From assembly GCA_963747535.1 (NCBI GenBank), contig CAVVFX010000006.1, positions 1,116,001 through 1,180,000 on the forward strand: a stretch of 64,000 nucleotides of DNA, given 5' to 3'. A program made the position numbers and the translations under genes. This document shows, in pieces, positions 41,199-50,287 of the stretch. Within the stretch, counting starts at the first letter, position 1; each line of letters starts with the position of its first letter. The stretch comes from CAVVFX01 sp963747535. GTDB lineage: Bacteria; Acidobacteriota; Terriglobia; Bryobacterales; Bryobacteraceae. The notes below the pieces were generated by a model that was given only the letters and a program-made list of their open reading frames with translations, had not been told where the DNA came from and searched no databases.

Positions 41199-41866
41199 AA
41201 AAGTGCTCCTTTCAGAAGCAACGCAGTTTCTTGAGAACTAACTCGGTTTACAGCCGTTATAGCAGCCTTTCAACTGCTGCGTCAACTAACCGGCAAAGTT
41301 CCTCGGAGTTGAGAAATCGTTCAAAGACTAGTCGCCTGAAATACTGCTTCTTTGGCAAATCGGCATAGAGAAATCATTTGCCAGTCGCCTGAAGCGTCAT
41401 GGCGATCAAAAGGCGAAAGAGAGTGTAATCTAACTCATTCAGAGGAAGAGTATTACGAGATCTCGGGTTGGTTTGGTCATTTAACATTCGGCCGCCTCCG
41501 GGCACTCCGGACATAGCGAGGGACATCCGATTTCCATTTTCGGGGAGACTGCGGAATACCGGTCATGGTAACTTCATTTTTCCATTTTTCGCCCGCGGAA
41601 CGCGTCCTGGCGCCTCTGGTGAGGCCGATTTCGAGCCAGTTCTTGGCGTTCCGGTGCTTTTCGATTTTTTCACAGCTTCTGACGGTCGCGGCTCAGATTC
41701 AGCGGTACTGAGCCGCGCGCGTAAGCAAACGGTTCCGGAATGGCGTAGTTATTCTCTGACAAGCGCTAAAGGCCGGCGACGCAGACTGCCAGCCAGGCGA
41801 CACCGCCTACCCGACAAGAGCAGGCCAAAAGGCTTACTCCACGATTGGCAGTATACTGATTTGGTC
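41199..41866. other. Promoter region and repeat-bearing gap upstream of the esterase
   Basis: No supported gene. AGTCGCCTGAA occurs twice (about 41329 and 41382), and GGCAAAT (about 41354) pairs with ATTTGCC (about 41376), near the receptor promoter. The frame open upstream of the esterase (41468-41866) shows no family similarity. A REP-like inverted repeat lies at 41682-41722. Confidence 0.4.
41682..41722. repeat. REP-like inverted repeat related to the element at 21769
   Basis: CGGTCGCGGCTCAG and CTGAGCCGCGCGCG are complementary at 12 of 14 positions around an 11-12-nt loop. The right arm plus GTAAG resembles the GAGCCGCGACCGTAAG string at 21769-21784. Confidence 0.45.
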
Positions 41867-42901
41867 ATGAAACCGTGTCTTCTTAGATACGCGACGGGCC
41901 TGATGATGTCGGCCGCCGCTCTCGCGCAGGTGCCTCACGGCACCGTCGAGCGCATCGTGGTCCACGGCCAGGGACTCGAGGGCAACCTGGAAGGCGACTC
42001 GCCCGACCGCGATGTCGCCGTCTACCTTCCGCCCAGCTACGGCACTGCGCCGGCGCGTCGATATCCGGTGGTCTACCTGCTGCACGGCTTCACCGATAAC
42101 GTCGACAACTGGTGGGGCGTTAACCAGCACTTCATCAACGTTCCCGCGGTGATGGACAAAGCGCTGGCCGGCGGCAACACGCGCGAGATGATCGTGGTGA
42201 TGCCGAACGCCTTCACGCGCTACCAGGGGAGCATGTACTCGACCTCCGCGACCACCGGCGACTGGGAGGGCTTTATCGCCAACGAACTGGTGTCTTATAT
42301 CGACCACCATTACCGCACGATCGCCTCGGTTCGCAGCCGCGGGTTGGCCGGTCATTCGATGGGCGGGTACGGCACGGTGCGCATCGGCATGCGGCATCCC
42401 GACGCCTTCTCCAGCATCTATGCGCTAAGCCCGTGTTGCATGCTGCCCGGCCAACCGGATCCGGCCCGCATGGCTGCGGCGGAGAAGGTGCTCACGCCCG
42501 AAGACATCGCCAAAGCCGATTTCGGCACTAAGGCCGCGCTGGCCTCGGCGGCGGCGTGGTCGCCCAACCCCGGAAACCCGCCGCTGTATCTGGACTTGCC
42601 GGCGAAAGACGGGGAAGTGCGGCCCGAGATCGTCGCCAAGTGGAACGCCAATGCGCCGCTCGCGATGGTGGACCAGTATGTGCCAAACCTGAAGCGTCTG
42701 CATGCCATCGCCATGGATGCAGGCACGCAGGATAATGCCATTGCCCGCACCGTCACCACGCTCGATGGCATGCTCACCGCTTATGGCATCGCGCACTTCT
42801 ACGAGCTGTACGAGGGCAACCACACCAATCATGTGGCCGAACGAGTGGAGATGAAGATGCTACCGTTCTTCTCGTCGAATCTGGAGTTCGATAAGAAATG
42901 A
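41867..42901 (+). CDS. Secreted esterase of the esterase D/antigen 85-like family
   Basis: 344 residues from the ATG at 41867, which gives a signal peptide (residues 1-20, ending A-L-A-Q). The longer frame from 41468 is not family-like. The alpha/beta hydrolase core has V-V-Y-L-L-H-G-F-T-D and the nucleophile S164 in G-H-S-M-G-G; a late D and H-T-N-H would complete the triad. It resembles putative esterases such as feruloyl or acetyl xylan esterases, but the substrate is not visible. It reads alone, convergent with the aldo/keto reductase gene. Confidence 0.85.
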   Translation: MKPCLLRYATGLMMSAAALAQVPHGTVERIVVHGQGLEGNLEGDSPDRDVAVYLPPSYGTAPARRYPVVYLLHGFTDNVDNWWGVNQHFINVPAVMDKALAGGNTREMIVVMPNAFTRYQGSMYSTSATTGDWEGFIANELVSYIDHHYRTIASVRSRGLAGHSMGGYGTVRIGMRHPDAFSSIYALSPCCMLPGQPDPARMAAAEKVLTPEDIAKADFGTKAALASAAAWSPNPGNPPLYLDLPAKDGEVRPEIVAKWNANAPLAMVDQYVPNLKRLHAIAMDAGTQDNAIARTVTTLDGMLTAYGIAHFYELYEGNHTNHVAERVEMKMLPFFSSNLEFDKK

Positions 42902-42921
42902 CGGACTCGCTACTGACGAGG

Positions 42922-43887
42922 CTATGACGCGTCCGTATTCCGCTTCCAGTATTCGAGAGCCGGACCTTTCGCCCCACCCGGTCCAGCGGTCACGGCGCGG
43001 GTTCGCAGTTCGTCCATCTCCGCGGCAGTGTAAGGCTTGAACGCCGCAGCGAACCTGACATCGTCGTCTAACTGCCCGGTAGTGCTGCAGCCAACTGGTG
43101 TACAGGAAATCGGAAGGCTGAGCACATAGCGCAGACACTCTTCGGCATTCAATACGCGAAGCAGGAAGGCGTTGCCGAAAGTCTTGATCCCCTGAATGCC
43201 GATTCCGCGTTCGACTGCGGCGGGGAGCGCGTTCTTTTCGAAGCTTAAATAAGAAGGGTCGGCCGCGTGAAGAGGCATCAGAATCGAATCCCACTTGTCA
43301 TACGCCTTGAGCATCGCCAAGTGAATCCCGGGATCGTAATGGCCGGTAAAACCCAGGTAGCGGCATTTGCCGGCCTTTTTGGCAGCTTCGAAAGCTTCAA
43401 TCGCCCCGCCCGGCGCGAAAATCTTGTCGATATCGCTTTGCTCCTGGATCGAATGCATTTGCCAGAGATCGAGGTAATCGGTCTTCATCGCGGTTAGGGA
43501 TAAGTGGAGCTCTTTCTCGGCTTCCTGCCTGGTCCGCTTCGTGGTCTTGGTGGTGATGAATAATTCCTTGCGCACGTCTGCAAGGACATCGCCATAGACC
43601 TCTTCGGAATGTCCATCCCAGTAGGCGTGCGCGCAATCAAAGTAGTTCAGGCCGAGATCATAAGCGTGCTTCACCTGGACGCGCGCTCGCTCTTTGGTCC
43701 GGAGGAGGGCCAGACGCGACCCGGCCTGGCCGATGACTGTAAGTTTTACGCCAGTCCTGCCGAACGTCCGCATGGGCGTGCTGCCAACCTTGGGCTTGGG
43801 CGACTGGGCGCTCAAGCCGGTAATTCCCAAGCCTGAGAAAACCGTACCAACGAACGTTCTTCGCCTTACTGAAATTGCGCGGATCAT
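42922..43887 (-). CDS. Aldo/keto reductase with Tat signal
   Basis: 321 residues. V-R-R-R-T-F-V-G-T at residues 7-15 is a twin-arginine motif before a hydrophobic run, so the folded, cofactor-loaded enzyme is probably exported. The catalytic tetrad is D84, Y89 (D-C-A-H-A-Y), K114 and H145. The C-terminal part keeps only a partial NADPH-binding pattern (P-V-G-C-S-T-T-G-Q-L). Substrate unknown. It is unusual for an NADPH enzyme to carry a Tat signal, though such proteins are common in Acidobacteriota and Planctomycetota. Confidence 0.88.
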   Translation of the reverse strand: MIRAISVRRRTFVGTVFSGLGITGLSAQSPKPKVGSTPMRTFGRTGVKLTVIGQAGSRLALLRTKERARVQVKHAYDLGLNYFDCAHAYWDGHSEEVYGDVLADVRKELFITTKTTKRTRQEAEKELHLSLTAMKTDYLDLWQMHSIQEQSDIDKIFAPGGAIEAFEAAKKAGKCRYLGFTGHYDPGIHLAMLKAYDKWDSILMPLHAADPSYLSFEKNALPAAVERGIGIQGIKTFGNAFLLRVLNAEECLRYVLSLPISCTPVGCSTTGQLDDDVRFAAAFKPYTAAEMDELRTRAVTAGPGGAKGPALEYWKRNTDAS

Positions 43888-44320
43888 CTTTTCTCCTCGA
43901 TACTAACTGTGTCACGAAATCGCGGTAACTGCCAGCATGGGGGTTGGCGTTCCTCCGCCCGGCGGTACCACCCGGTCGAAGAAAGAACGCGCGGAAGCTG
44001 CGTTTGGCGGGCTCGGAAGGACGGCTTCGGCTTTTGGGCTTCTTCTCGCGCTTCGTGCCGACCGGACAGGCTGAACGCGAAGGCGGAGAAACCATCAGGC
44101 GCGAGAACGAGGCAGCTTCGTTTAGCGGCAAGCCGCAAAAAGGATCAACACCGTTGAAAAACGGCGAACAGGCTAAGGACTGTGCTACGTGTGCCTGCCG
44201 GTTTTCATCCCGCGCTCGTGAGCCGCGCGCTGGCCCGCGGCTCATCACCTGCAGACCACAAAAGAAGATTTTCTCTCACATTCTCACGGGCGCGCGCATA
44301 GTTCCTTTTTTCAGCAGAAG
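43888..44320. other. Intergenic region, no supported gene
   Basis: About 430 nt upstream of the aldo/keto reductase and downstream of malQ, both on the minus strand. Open plus frames here have no family similarity. The stretch contains repeated GAAGC/GCTTC-rich strings but no clear hairpin with a T-run. Confidence 0.3.
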
Positions 44321-46495
44321 CTACACCCGCCCGGTACGCTGCAACAACTGCCGTGTCGACGCGGTCGCGGGATCGGCGGTCATTTCAGCCGGACTCTTAG
44401 CCATCTTGCGACTCCAGTTGGGATACTGCGCCGTGGTGCCGGGGAGATTCTGTTGCAAAGGCTCCCCGCTCAGGTCCTCGTGGTTGATGGCCAGCAGCAT
44501 GGCGGGGGCTTGTGCAAGATACGCGAGACACGCATCGCGCACCTGGTCCGACCATTGCGTAAAATCACCATCCGGGAGAAGTCCGGTCCCGCGCAGCGCT
44601 TCTATCAGACGTTGCTTGTCCTGCGCGCGGCCGGCCATCGAACTCTGATATCCGGCGTCATCCAGGACCCCGGCATTGCGGCGCGCTGCGATGTCCGCGC
44701 CGCTCCAGAAGCCGGCGAGCGTCGCCAGATCGTGCGTGGTCGTGGAAACCAACGCCTGCTCGGGATACTCTCTCGGGAGCTTGAACCGGCCCCATTCGCC
44801 GCGTTCGAAATACAGCAGCCGGTAGCTCAGGATGCGGAATCGGGCCAGCGCATCCCGCACCCACGGCTCCACGGTGCCCAGATCTTCACCCACTACGAAG
44901 AACTGGCCCCGCACGCTCTCCAGCGCCAGAATGCGGATCAGGTCCTCCCAGTTGTCGCCGACATATGCGCCGCAACTCGCGTCCACTCCATCCGGGATCC
45001 AGTAGAGACGGAACAGGCGCATCACGTGGTCGATGCGCAGCGCGCCTCCGTGCCGGACCGCGGCCCGGATAGTGGCGACATAGTGCTGGTAACCGCTGGC
45101 GCTGTGCTGTGCACGGTCAGGCGGCGGGAATCCCCAATCCTGGCCCTTGGGCGAAAAATCGTCCGGGGGCGACCCGACGCGGCAGCCGCTCACGTAATAC
45201 TCGCGATGTCCCCAGAGTTCGCAGCCGTAGCGGTCGGTGGCCAGCGGAAGGTCATGGTACAGACCGATCGGTACGCCGGCCTCCCGGACCGCCGCTTGTG
45301 CAGCGCCGGCCTGCTGGTCGATGCGCCATTGCAGATAGCAGTAGAACTCGATGTTGCGCGCATGTTTGCGGCGGAACTCGGCGACAGCCGGCGAGTCGGG
45401 ATGCTGGTATTCCTCCGGCCACTGGGGAAAGATCCAAAGATCGGGATTACGGCGGTGCAGGTGTTCGTCCAGGGCGCAGTACGTGGCAAAGCGGTTGAGA
45501 CCGTCACTCTCGCCTTCGATCCACTGACGGAGTGCCGCACGGTCGATGATGCCGTGGCGAATGCCGTAGACGAACCCGTAGCGGAGGAAACGTAGCTTGA
45601 GTCCCGCCACGCGCTCGTATTCCACCAGGTCGGAGGCTCGCAGCGCCGCGAGTTCGTTTTGCACGGCAAGGCTGTCAAAAGCGCGCCGCAGCCGGGGACA
45701 CTGTTGAAACTCGGGCAGACACTCGACGTCGAGATACAGGAAGTTGCGATACAGCAGGCTGAACGGCAGATAGGGGCTGGTATTGAACGGCCGCCGGTTG
45801 TGGATCGCATGCAGGGGGTTCAGCGCAATAAAGGATGCGCCGAGCGCGGCCGCCCATCCTGCTACCTCCCGCAGATCGCTAAAATCTCCGCAGCCCCAGT
45901 TGCGTTCGCTGCGGACGCCGTAGAGCTGCACGCCGAGTCCGGCGGATTTCGCTCCGTTTTCGAGAGCGGGCGGTAGCCAGGCGCGGTCAGGCGTGCCGAT
46001 CAGCCACATTTCCGCTGTCTGGCCGCAGAGCCGGGCAGTCACGCGATGGTAACCCAGCCGGACCTCACCGTTGCAGAGTACTGAAACCGGGATGGCAAGA
46101 TGTACCCAGCGCCGGGGGCCGATTCCAATCTCGGCGGTCCGGGTCAGGGCGTTGAGCGGGATTTCAGCCGAGGTAACGGCTCCGTCCTCCCAATGAACTT
46201 GCGTCTGAAGCAGGTCGCACCGGTTCTCGATAGGAACGTGGAGATCGACGGTTCCGGAAGCTCCCACCACCGCGCACGGCGGAAGCACCAGGGTGACTTT
46301 CGAGAGCAGCCTGTTTTCGATGGATTGTTCCAGAGTCTGCTGAGTGGTGCAGTCGATGCCCAGCGCGCCCAGGATCGCTGTCTTAGTCTCCTGTGTCGCG
46401 TATCGCTGGTGGCCAAAAATGTCCCAATAGTCCGGTTGGACCCCGCAAAGTTCGAGAGCGCGGTGCAGTGCGGCGTCGTAATCGTGAAAGGACAT
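44321..46495 (-). CDS. malQ: 4-alpha-glucanotransferase (amylomaltase), GH77
   Basis: 724 residues from the ATG at 46495 (M-S-F-H-D-Y); an earlier ATG at 46537 adds 14 residues and cannot be excluded. Residues 1-180 are a beta-sandwich extension like that of E. coli MalQ; the barrel starts with V-Q-L-Y-G-V-R-S-E-R-N-W-G-C-G-D-F. The catalytic nucleophile is D in L-R-I-D-H-V, the acid/base is E in V-G-E-D-L-G, and the third acid is in T-T-H-D-L. It transfers glucan segments between maltodextrins and releases glucose. It is cytoplasmic (no signal peptide). No other maltose gene is adjacent, but a GH63-like enzyme is at the window end. Confidence 0.93.
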   Translation of the reverse strand: MSFHDYDAALHRALELCGVQPDYWDIFGHQRYATQETKTAILGALGIDCTTQQTLEQSIENRLLSKVTLVLPPCAVVGASGTVDLHVPIENRCDLLQTQVHWEDGAVTSAEIPLNALTRTAEIGIGPRRWVHLAIPVSVLCNGEVRLGYHRVTARLCGQTAEMWLIGTPDRAWLPPALENGAKSAGLGVQLYGVRSERNWGCGDFSDLREVAGWAAALGASFIALNPLHAIHNRRPFNTSPYLPFSLLYRNFLYLDVECLPEFQQCPRLRRAFDSLAVQNELAALRASDLVEYERVAGLKLRFLRYGFVYGIRHGIIDRAALRQWIEGESDGLNRFATYCALDEHLHRRNPDLWIFPQWPEEYQHPDSPAVAEFRRKHARNIEFYCYLQWRIDQQAGAAQAAVREAGVPIGLYHDLPLATDRYGCELWGHREYYVSGCRVGSPPDDFSPKGQDWGFPPPDRAQHSASGYQHYVATIRAAVRHGGALRIDHVMRLFRLYWIPDGVDASCGAYVGDNWEDLIRILALESVRGQFFVVGEDLGTVEPWVRDALARFRILSYRLLYFERGEWGRFKLPREYPEQALVSTTTHDLATLAGFWSGADIAARRNAGVLDDAGYQSSMAGRAQDKQRLIEALRGTGLLPDGDFTQWSDQVRDACLAYLAQAPAMLLAINHEDLSGEPLQQNLPGTTAQYPNWSRKMAKSPAEMTADPATASTRQLLQRTGRV

Positions 46496-46550
46496 GAATT
46501 GTGTTCTGGGGGGTAATTCTCTAGGATACCAGTGCATCGCCGGTGACGCT

Positions 46551-46594
46551 AAAAGAGAAGGGCCGCCGATCCCGAACAGGATGGCGGCCCTTCG
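46551..46594 (-). terminator. Rho-independent terminator after the CHRD gene
   Basis: GAAGGGCCGCC (46558-46568) and GGCGGCCCTTC (46584-46594) form a perfect 11-bp stem with an ATCC/GGAT inner extension. On the minus strand the hairpin is followed by TCTTTTA. It lies 22 nt downstream of the stop at 46616. Confidence 0.85.
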
Positions 46595-46615
46595 TTGGAG
46601 ATAGTTGAAGTAATT

Positions 46616-47197
46616 CTAGATTCGGGAGTTAGAGCGTCGGCGTACAACCAGACCGATCAGCGCGAGCCCTGCCATAACCCAGGTGGCAGGCTCCGGAGCA
46701 AGGACCAGATACCCCCGGATCTCGCCGCCAGGATCAACGGTGGTGTGGATATTCAGGTACGAGTCCCCCGCCGCGATTCCAGCCAACAGCGCAGCCTCGG
46801 CGCTTGGCACGGTGCCGCCCTCCGCCGTCACAAAGGCGGGGTTATAACTCGAAGCCTGGGTTAGATCGAGAAGTTGGGTAAAACTGCCGCTGGTTACACC
46901 TAGCGGCAGATTGATGAAAGTCGGCGTTTGGGTGGCCACTGCCGCGTTTCCCGGAGGCACAACACAACAATGAATATGGGACGCGGTTGTTCCCCCTTCC
47001 AAACCCGAAAACGATACCGATACGAACATCGTGTTCAGGATAGTGTCGATCGTCACGGTCGCATACCCGGTGCCTGGCGAACCGGTTGGCGGGATTTCGG
47101 CTGCACCGGTTAGATTCGCGTCGTAGGTAATGATACTGGCATGTGCCGCCGGGCCAAGCAACAGCCCGGCAATCACAACTGTGTAAACAGCATTCAT
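46616..47197 (-). CDS. CHRD domain protein with PEP-CTERM sorting signal
   Basis: 193 residues. Signal peptide 1-20. A CHRD domain spans about 22-162 (T-G-A-A-E-I-P-P-T-G-S-P-G-T-G-Y-A, S-G-L-E-G-G-T-T-A-S-H-I-H, and Y-L-N-I-H-T-T-V-D-P-G-G-E-I-R-G-Y). The end is P-E-P-A-T-W, a hydrophobic helix and R-R-R, the PEP-CTERM sorting tag cut by exosortase. The protein is therefore exported and probably displayed or built into extracellular polymer. The exosortase is not in this window. It is followed by a strong terminator. Confidence 0.9.
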   Translation of the reverse strand: MNAVYTVVIAGLLLGPAAHASIITYDANLTGAAEIPPTGSPGTGYATVTIDTILNTMFVSVSFSGLEGGTTASHIHCCVVPPGNAAVATQTPTFINLPLGVTSGSFTQLLDLTQASSYNPAFVTAEGGTVPSAEAALLAGIAAGDSYLNIHTTVDPGGEIRGYLVLAPEPATWVMAGLALIGLVVRRRSNSRI

Positions 47198-47441
47198 GGT
47201 TTCATCCCTTCAATTGAACTAGGGTCAACGTCCTCCCAAAGAGTCCCCTATCCGGACGCTTCACCCAGTGTTGAGCAGCACGATATCACGAGGGGCTTGC
47301 GTTTGTACAGATGTTTTCGGGCTTGGGCCAGTGGGAATGCAATACACAACACAATTTGGGTTGACGCTTCGCCCTCATGGGGTCCTCCGACCTTCCATAA
47401 AGCCCGGCGATTAAGTTGAGGTTAAAATCCACGCTTGTAAC

Positions 47442-48719
47442 GTGACCCACGCGTATACTTTGAACGAGAACCTTCTTTTTAATCACGTGAAATCGGAACA
47501 ATCTGTGTTGCACTCAAATCCCTGCATTCATCAGAAATCGGTCATCTTACTGGCATTTCTGCTAGCCTCCTGCGGTCACGCAGCGAAAACGGATCCGGCG
47601 CCGGCCCACGTCGTAACGACCCCCTTCCCTGACCCTGCCCCACGGTCCCGGGAAGCCAACGACGCCGCTCGTTTCCTGGCCGGACTACCGGGCAAAGAAG
47701 GTAGCGCCTTCAACGAGTTGGAGAAGGATGAAGCCTGGAAGGTCCACAAAGCGGATCTCGACCACATGTGGTCCAAGACCGAGAGTTCGGGCCTGACGGC
47801 CATGCGGGATTTCCAGGTGAAAGAGCTCAACAGCGACAAGGTCAGAAAATCGACGCTGTTCTACCCGTTCAGTGGTCCCGACGCACTGATGATGAATGTC
47901 TTCTTCCCGTACAACTCCACCTACGTCATGGTCGGGTTGGAGCCGCCCGGAACCCTGCCGACTCCGAACCAGTTTAAGAAGAAAAAGAGCCTCGCGGAAC
48001 AACTGGCGGCGGAGCGGAACACCGTCAACGACGTGTTGGGCCGTAGCTTCTTCATTACTCAGTACATGGACCGCCAGTTCCGCGGACAGGTCACAGATGG
48101 GCTGTTCCAGCCGATTATCCACCTGCTGGTGCGGACCAACCATACCATCCTGGGTTACCGCTATGTCAGGATTGACGATAACGGCAAGGTGGTCGAGCGG
48201 GAGGCAGTCACGGCGCCCGGCGCACCCAAGCTGGCGAACCGCGGTGTAGAGGTAGACTTTGTCGACGACGCCACCCAGGCCGTCCACCGGCTGTATTATT
48301 TCTCGACCAACATCGCGGACGATCATCTCAAAGATAATAAAGGATTTACCGCGTTCGTCCCGCAACTGAAAGGCATGACGACCTATTTCAAGGCGACGTC
48401 CTACATGACCCACCGCCCGGAGTTCTCGATTATTCGGGAGTTGGTGCTGAACGGGAGTTCGGCAGTGCTGCAGGATGACTCAGGTCTGCCCTACCACTTG
48501 TACACTGACCCGCCCTGGCACGTACAGCTATACGGGAACTATCAAAAGCCGATCCGTCCGTTCAGTTGGCTGGAACAGAAGGATCTCAGGAGCGCTTACG
48601 AGACAGCCGGTCCCAAGCCGTTGAATTTTCATATCGGCTACGGACTGGCACGGCTTCCGTCAAATCTGTTATTTGCGACGCGAAGCGACGTTTCCGTACA
48701 AGCCCGCATCAACCCGTAG
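47442..48719 (+). CDS. Putative lipoprotein of unknown function
   Basis: 425 codons open; the hydrophobic stretch V-I-L-L-A-F-L-L-A-S-C-G at residues 33-44 ends in a lipobox with cysteine 43. The 30 residues before it are long for a lipoprotein signal, so translation may begin at an internal GTG or TTG near 47487-47508. The mature part is about 370 residues, soluble and charged, with aromatic-rich stretches (F-K-A-T-S-Y-M-T-H-R-P-E-F) and no domain that I recognise. It stands alone. Confidence 0.7.
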   Translation: MTHAYTLNENLLFNHVKSEQSVLHSNPCIHQKSVILLAFLLASCGHAAKTDPAPAHVVTTPFPDPAPRSREANDAARFLAGLPGKEGSAFNELEKDEAWKVHKADLDHMWSKTESSGLTAMRDFQVKELNSDKVRKSTLFYPFSGPDALMMNVFFPYNSTYVMVGLEPPGTLPTPNQFKKKKSLAEQLAAERNTVNDVLGRSFFITQYMDRQFRGQVTDGLFQPIIHLLVRTNHTILGYRYVRIDDNGKVVEREAVTAPGAPKLANRGVEVDFVDDATQAVHRLYYFSTNIADDHLKDNKGFTAFVPQLKGMTTYFKATSYMTHRPEFSIIRELVLNGSSAVLQDDSGLPYHLYTDPPWHVQLYGNYQKPIRPFSWLEQKDLRSAYETAGPKPLNFHIGYGLARLPSNLLFATRSDVSVQARINP

Positions 48720-48745
48720 CAGACGCGCTGCGCCGCAAACCGTAG

Positions 48746-48773
48746 GGTAGACCATCGCTTTTTGTGGTCTGCC
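48746..48773. repeat. Palindromic dispersed repeat, copy 2
   Basis: GGTAGACC (48746-48753) and GGTCTGCC (48766-48773) around a 12-nt loop repeat the layout and most bases of 141-168; the shared right part TTTTTGTGGTCTGCC differs by one base. Here it lies between convergent genes. Confidence 0.6.
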
Positions 48774-48808
48774 CCGGCTGCGCAGCAACCGCTCTTTGGC
48801 TCGCCTCT

Positions 48809-50257
48809 TCACAACCCAGCCTTTTTCCACAGCAGGTCGACCCGCTGCTTCACTTCAGGTGACATCTCAATGACGCCCGGCCAAGGGCGCGTGAAGCCTT
48901 CCCCGGGCCACTTCCGGGTCGCGTCGACACCCATTTTGGAGCCGAAGTTCGGCAGGCGGCTGGCGTGGTCCAACGAATCGACGGGGCCCAGCGTGAACTG
49001 AATGTCCCGCTCGGGATCGATGTTGTTCAGGGCTTTCCACGCCACTTCCCGGACGTTCTGCACATCCACGTCCTCATCCACCACCACAATGCACTTGCTG
49101 AACATCGCCTGCCCCAGCCCCCAGATAGCGCTCATGACCTTGCGCGCGTGTCCGGGATACGACTTGCGAATCGCCACCAGGATCAGGTTATGGAAGATCC
49201 CTTCGGCCGGCATGCAGATGTCGCGGACCTCGGGGAGCTGCAGCCGCATCAGCGGTAGAAAGATGCGCTCGATGGCTTTGCCCATGTAGAAGTCTTCCAT
49301 AGGCGGCGGCCCTACGATGGTGGTCGCATAGATGGGGTCTTTGCGCTGCGTGATGCAGGTGACGTGGAAGACGGGGTATTCGTCGGCCAGCGAATAGAAC
49401 CCGGTATGATCGCCAAAGGGACCCTCGGTACGCATTTCTCCGAATTCGACGTAGCCCTCCAACACAATCTCCGCGTTGGCCGGAACTTCCAGGTCGACGG
49501 TCTTGCACTTCACCATTTCGACCGGGCTCGACCGCAGAAACCCGGCGATCATCATTTCATCCAGATCGGGCGGCAGCGGCAGGATCGCCGAATACATGGT
49601 CGCGGGATCGGCGCCGATCGCGACCGCGACTTCCATTTTGGTCTCCTTGCCCGCCGCCTTCATGCGCCGGTAGTGCTCGGCGCCCTGCTTGTGCGTTTGC
49701 CAGTGCATGCCGGTGGTGCGTTCGTCGTAGATCTGGATCCGGTACATCCCGCAGTTGCGCTTACCGGTATCGGGGTTGCGGGAGAAGACCAGAGGCAGCG
49801 TGACGAAGCGCCCGCCATCCTCCGGCCAGCACTGGAGGACCGGGTAGTCGAAAAGCGAGAACTCAGAAGTTTTGACCACTTCCTGGCAGGCACCCTTGCT
49901 GACGATGCGGGGAAAGAACGAGCCGACTTCAGCCAGTTTGGGCAGCATCTTGATCTTTCCGATGAGCCCTTCGGGCATCTTCATTTCGAGGAACTCAACG
50001 ATGCGCGCCGCCACCTCGTCGACCGAGTCAACTTCCAGCGCGATCTGCATACGGCGCATACTGGCGTACGCGTTAATGAGCACGGGAGTCGCGTAGCCCT
50101 TGGGCTTTTCGAAGAGCAAAGCCGGACCGCCGGACTTCACGGCGCGGTCGGCGAATTCGGTGATCTCGAGGATCGGATCCACCTCGAAGGGAATCCGCTT
50201 TAGTTCATGATTCTTCTCGAGGGCTTGGATAAAGTCGCGCAAATCGGTGTAGGCCAT
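48809..50257 (-). CDS. UbiD-family decarboxylase (menaquinone or aromatic acid type)
   Basis: 482 residues from the ATG at 50257; upstream in-frame sequence to 50377 overlaps the divergent fabG start and is rejected. UbiD features are R-F-V-T-L-P-L-V-F-S-R-N-P, then the prFMN-linked R-x-x-E motif M-R-T-E-G-P-F-G-D-H-T-G-F-Y, and V-V-V-D-E-D-V-D-V. These enzymes use prenylated FMN to decarboxylate aromatic or unsaturated acids. Length and motifs fit the quinone-biosynthesis branch, but the substrate is not shown. The UbiX partner is not in the window. The divergent fabG is 30 nt away. Confidence 0.88.
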   Translation of the reverse strand: MAYTDLRDFIQALEKNHELKRIPFEVDPILEITEFADRAVKSGGPALLFEKPKGYATPVLINAYASMRRMQIALEVDSVDEVAARIVEFLEMKMPEGLIGKIKMLPKLAEVGSFFPRIVSKGACQEVVKTSEFSLFDYPVLQCWPEDGGRFVTLPLVFSRNPDTGKRNCGMYRIQIYDERTTGMHWQTHKQGAEHYRRMKAAGKETKMEVAVAIGADPATMYSAILPLPPDLDEMMIAGFLRSSPVEMVKCKTVDLEVPANAEIVLEGYVEFGEMRTEGPFGDHTGFYSLADEYPVFHVTCITQRKDPIYATTIVGPPPMEDFYMGKAIERIFLPLMRLQLPEVRDICMPAEGIFHNLILVAIRKSYPGHARKVMSAIWGLGQAMFSKCIVVVDEDVDVQNVREVAWKALNNIDPERDIQFTLGPVDSLDHASRLPNFGSKMGVDATRKWPGEGFTRPWPGVIEMSPEVKQRVDLLWKKAGL

Positions 50258-50287
50258 GTTTAGAATGAAGTCCAGAACTATTATGAT

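Noticed and set aside
41468..41866. N-terminal extension of the esterase frame
   Set aside because: It has no family similarity, contains a REP-like palindrome, and the ATG at 41867 gives a proper signal peptide.
44453..45595. Plus-strand open frame of 380 codons
   Set aside because: Antisense to malQ; no family similarity.
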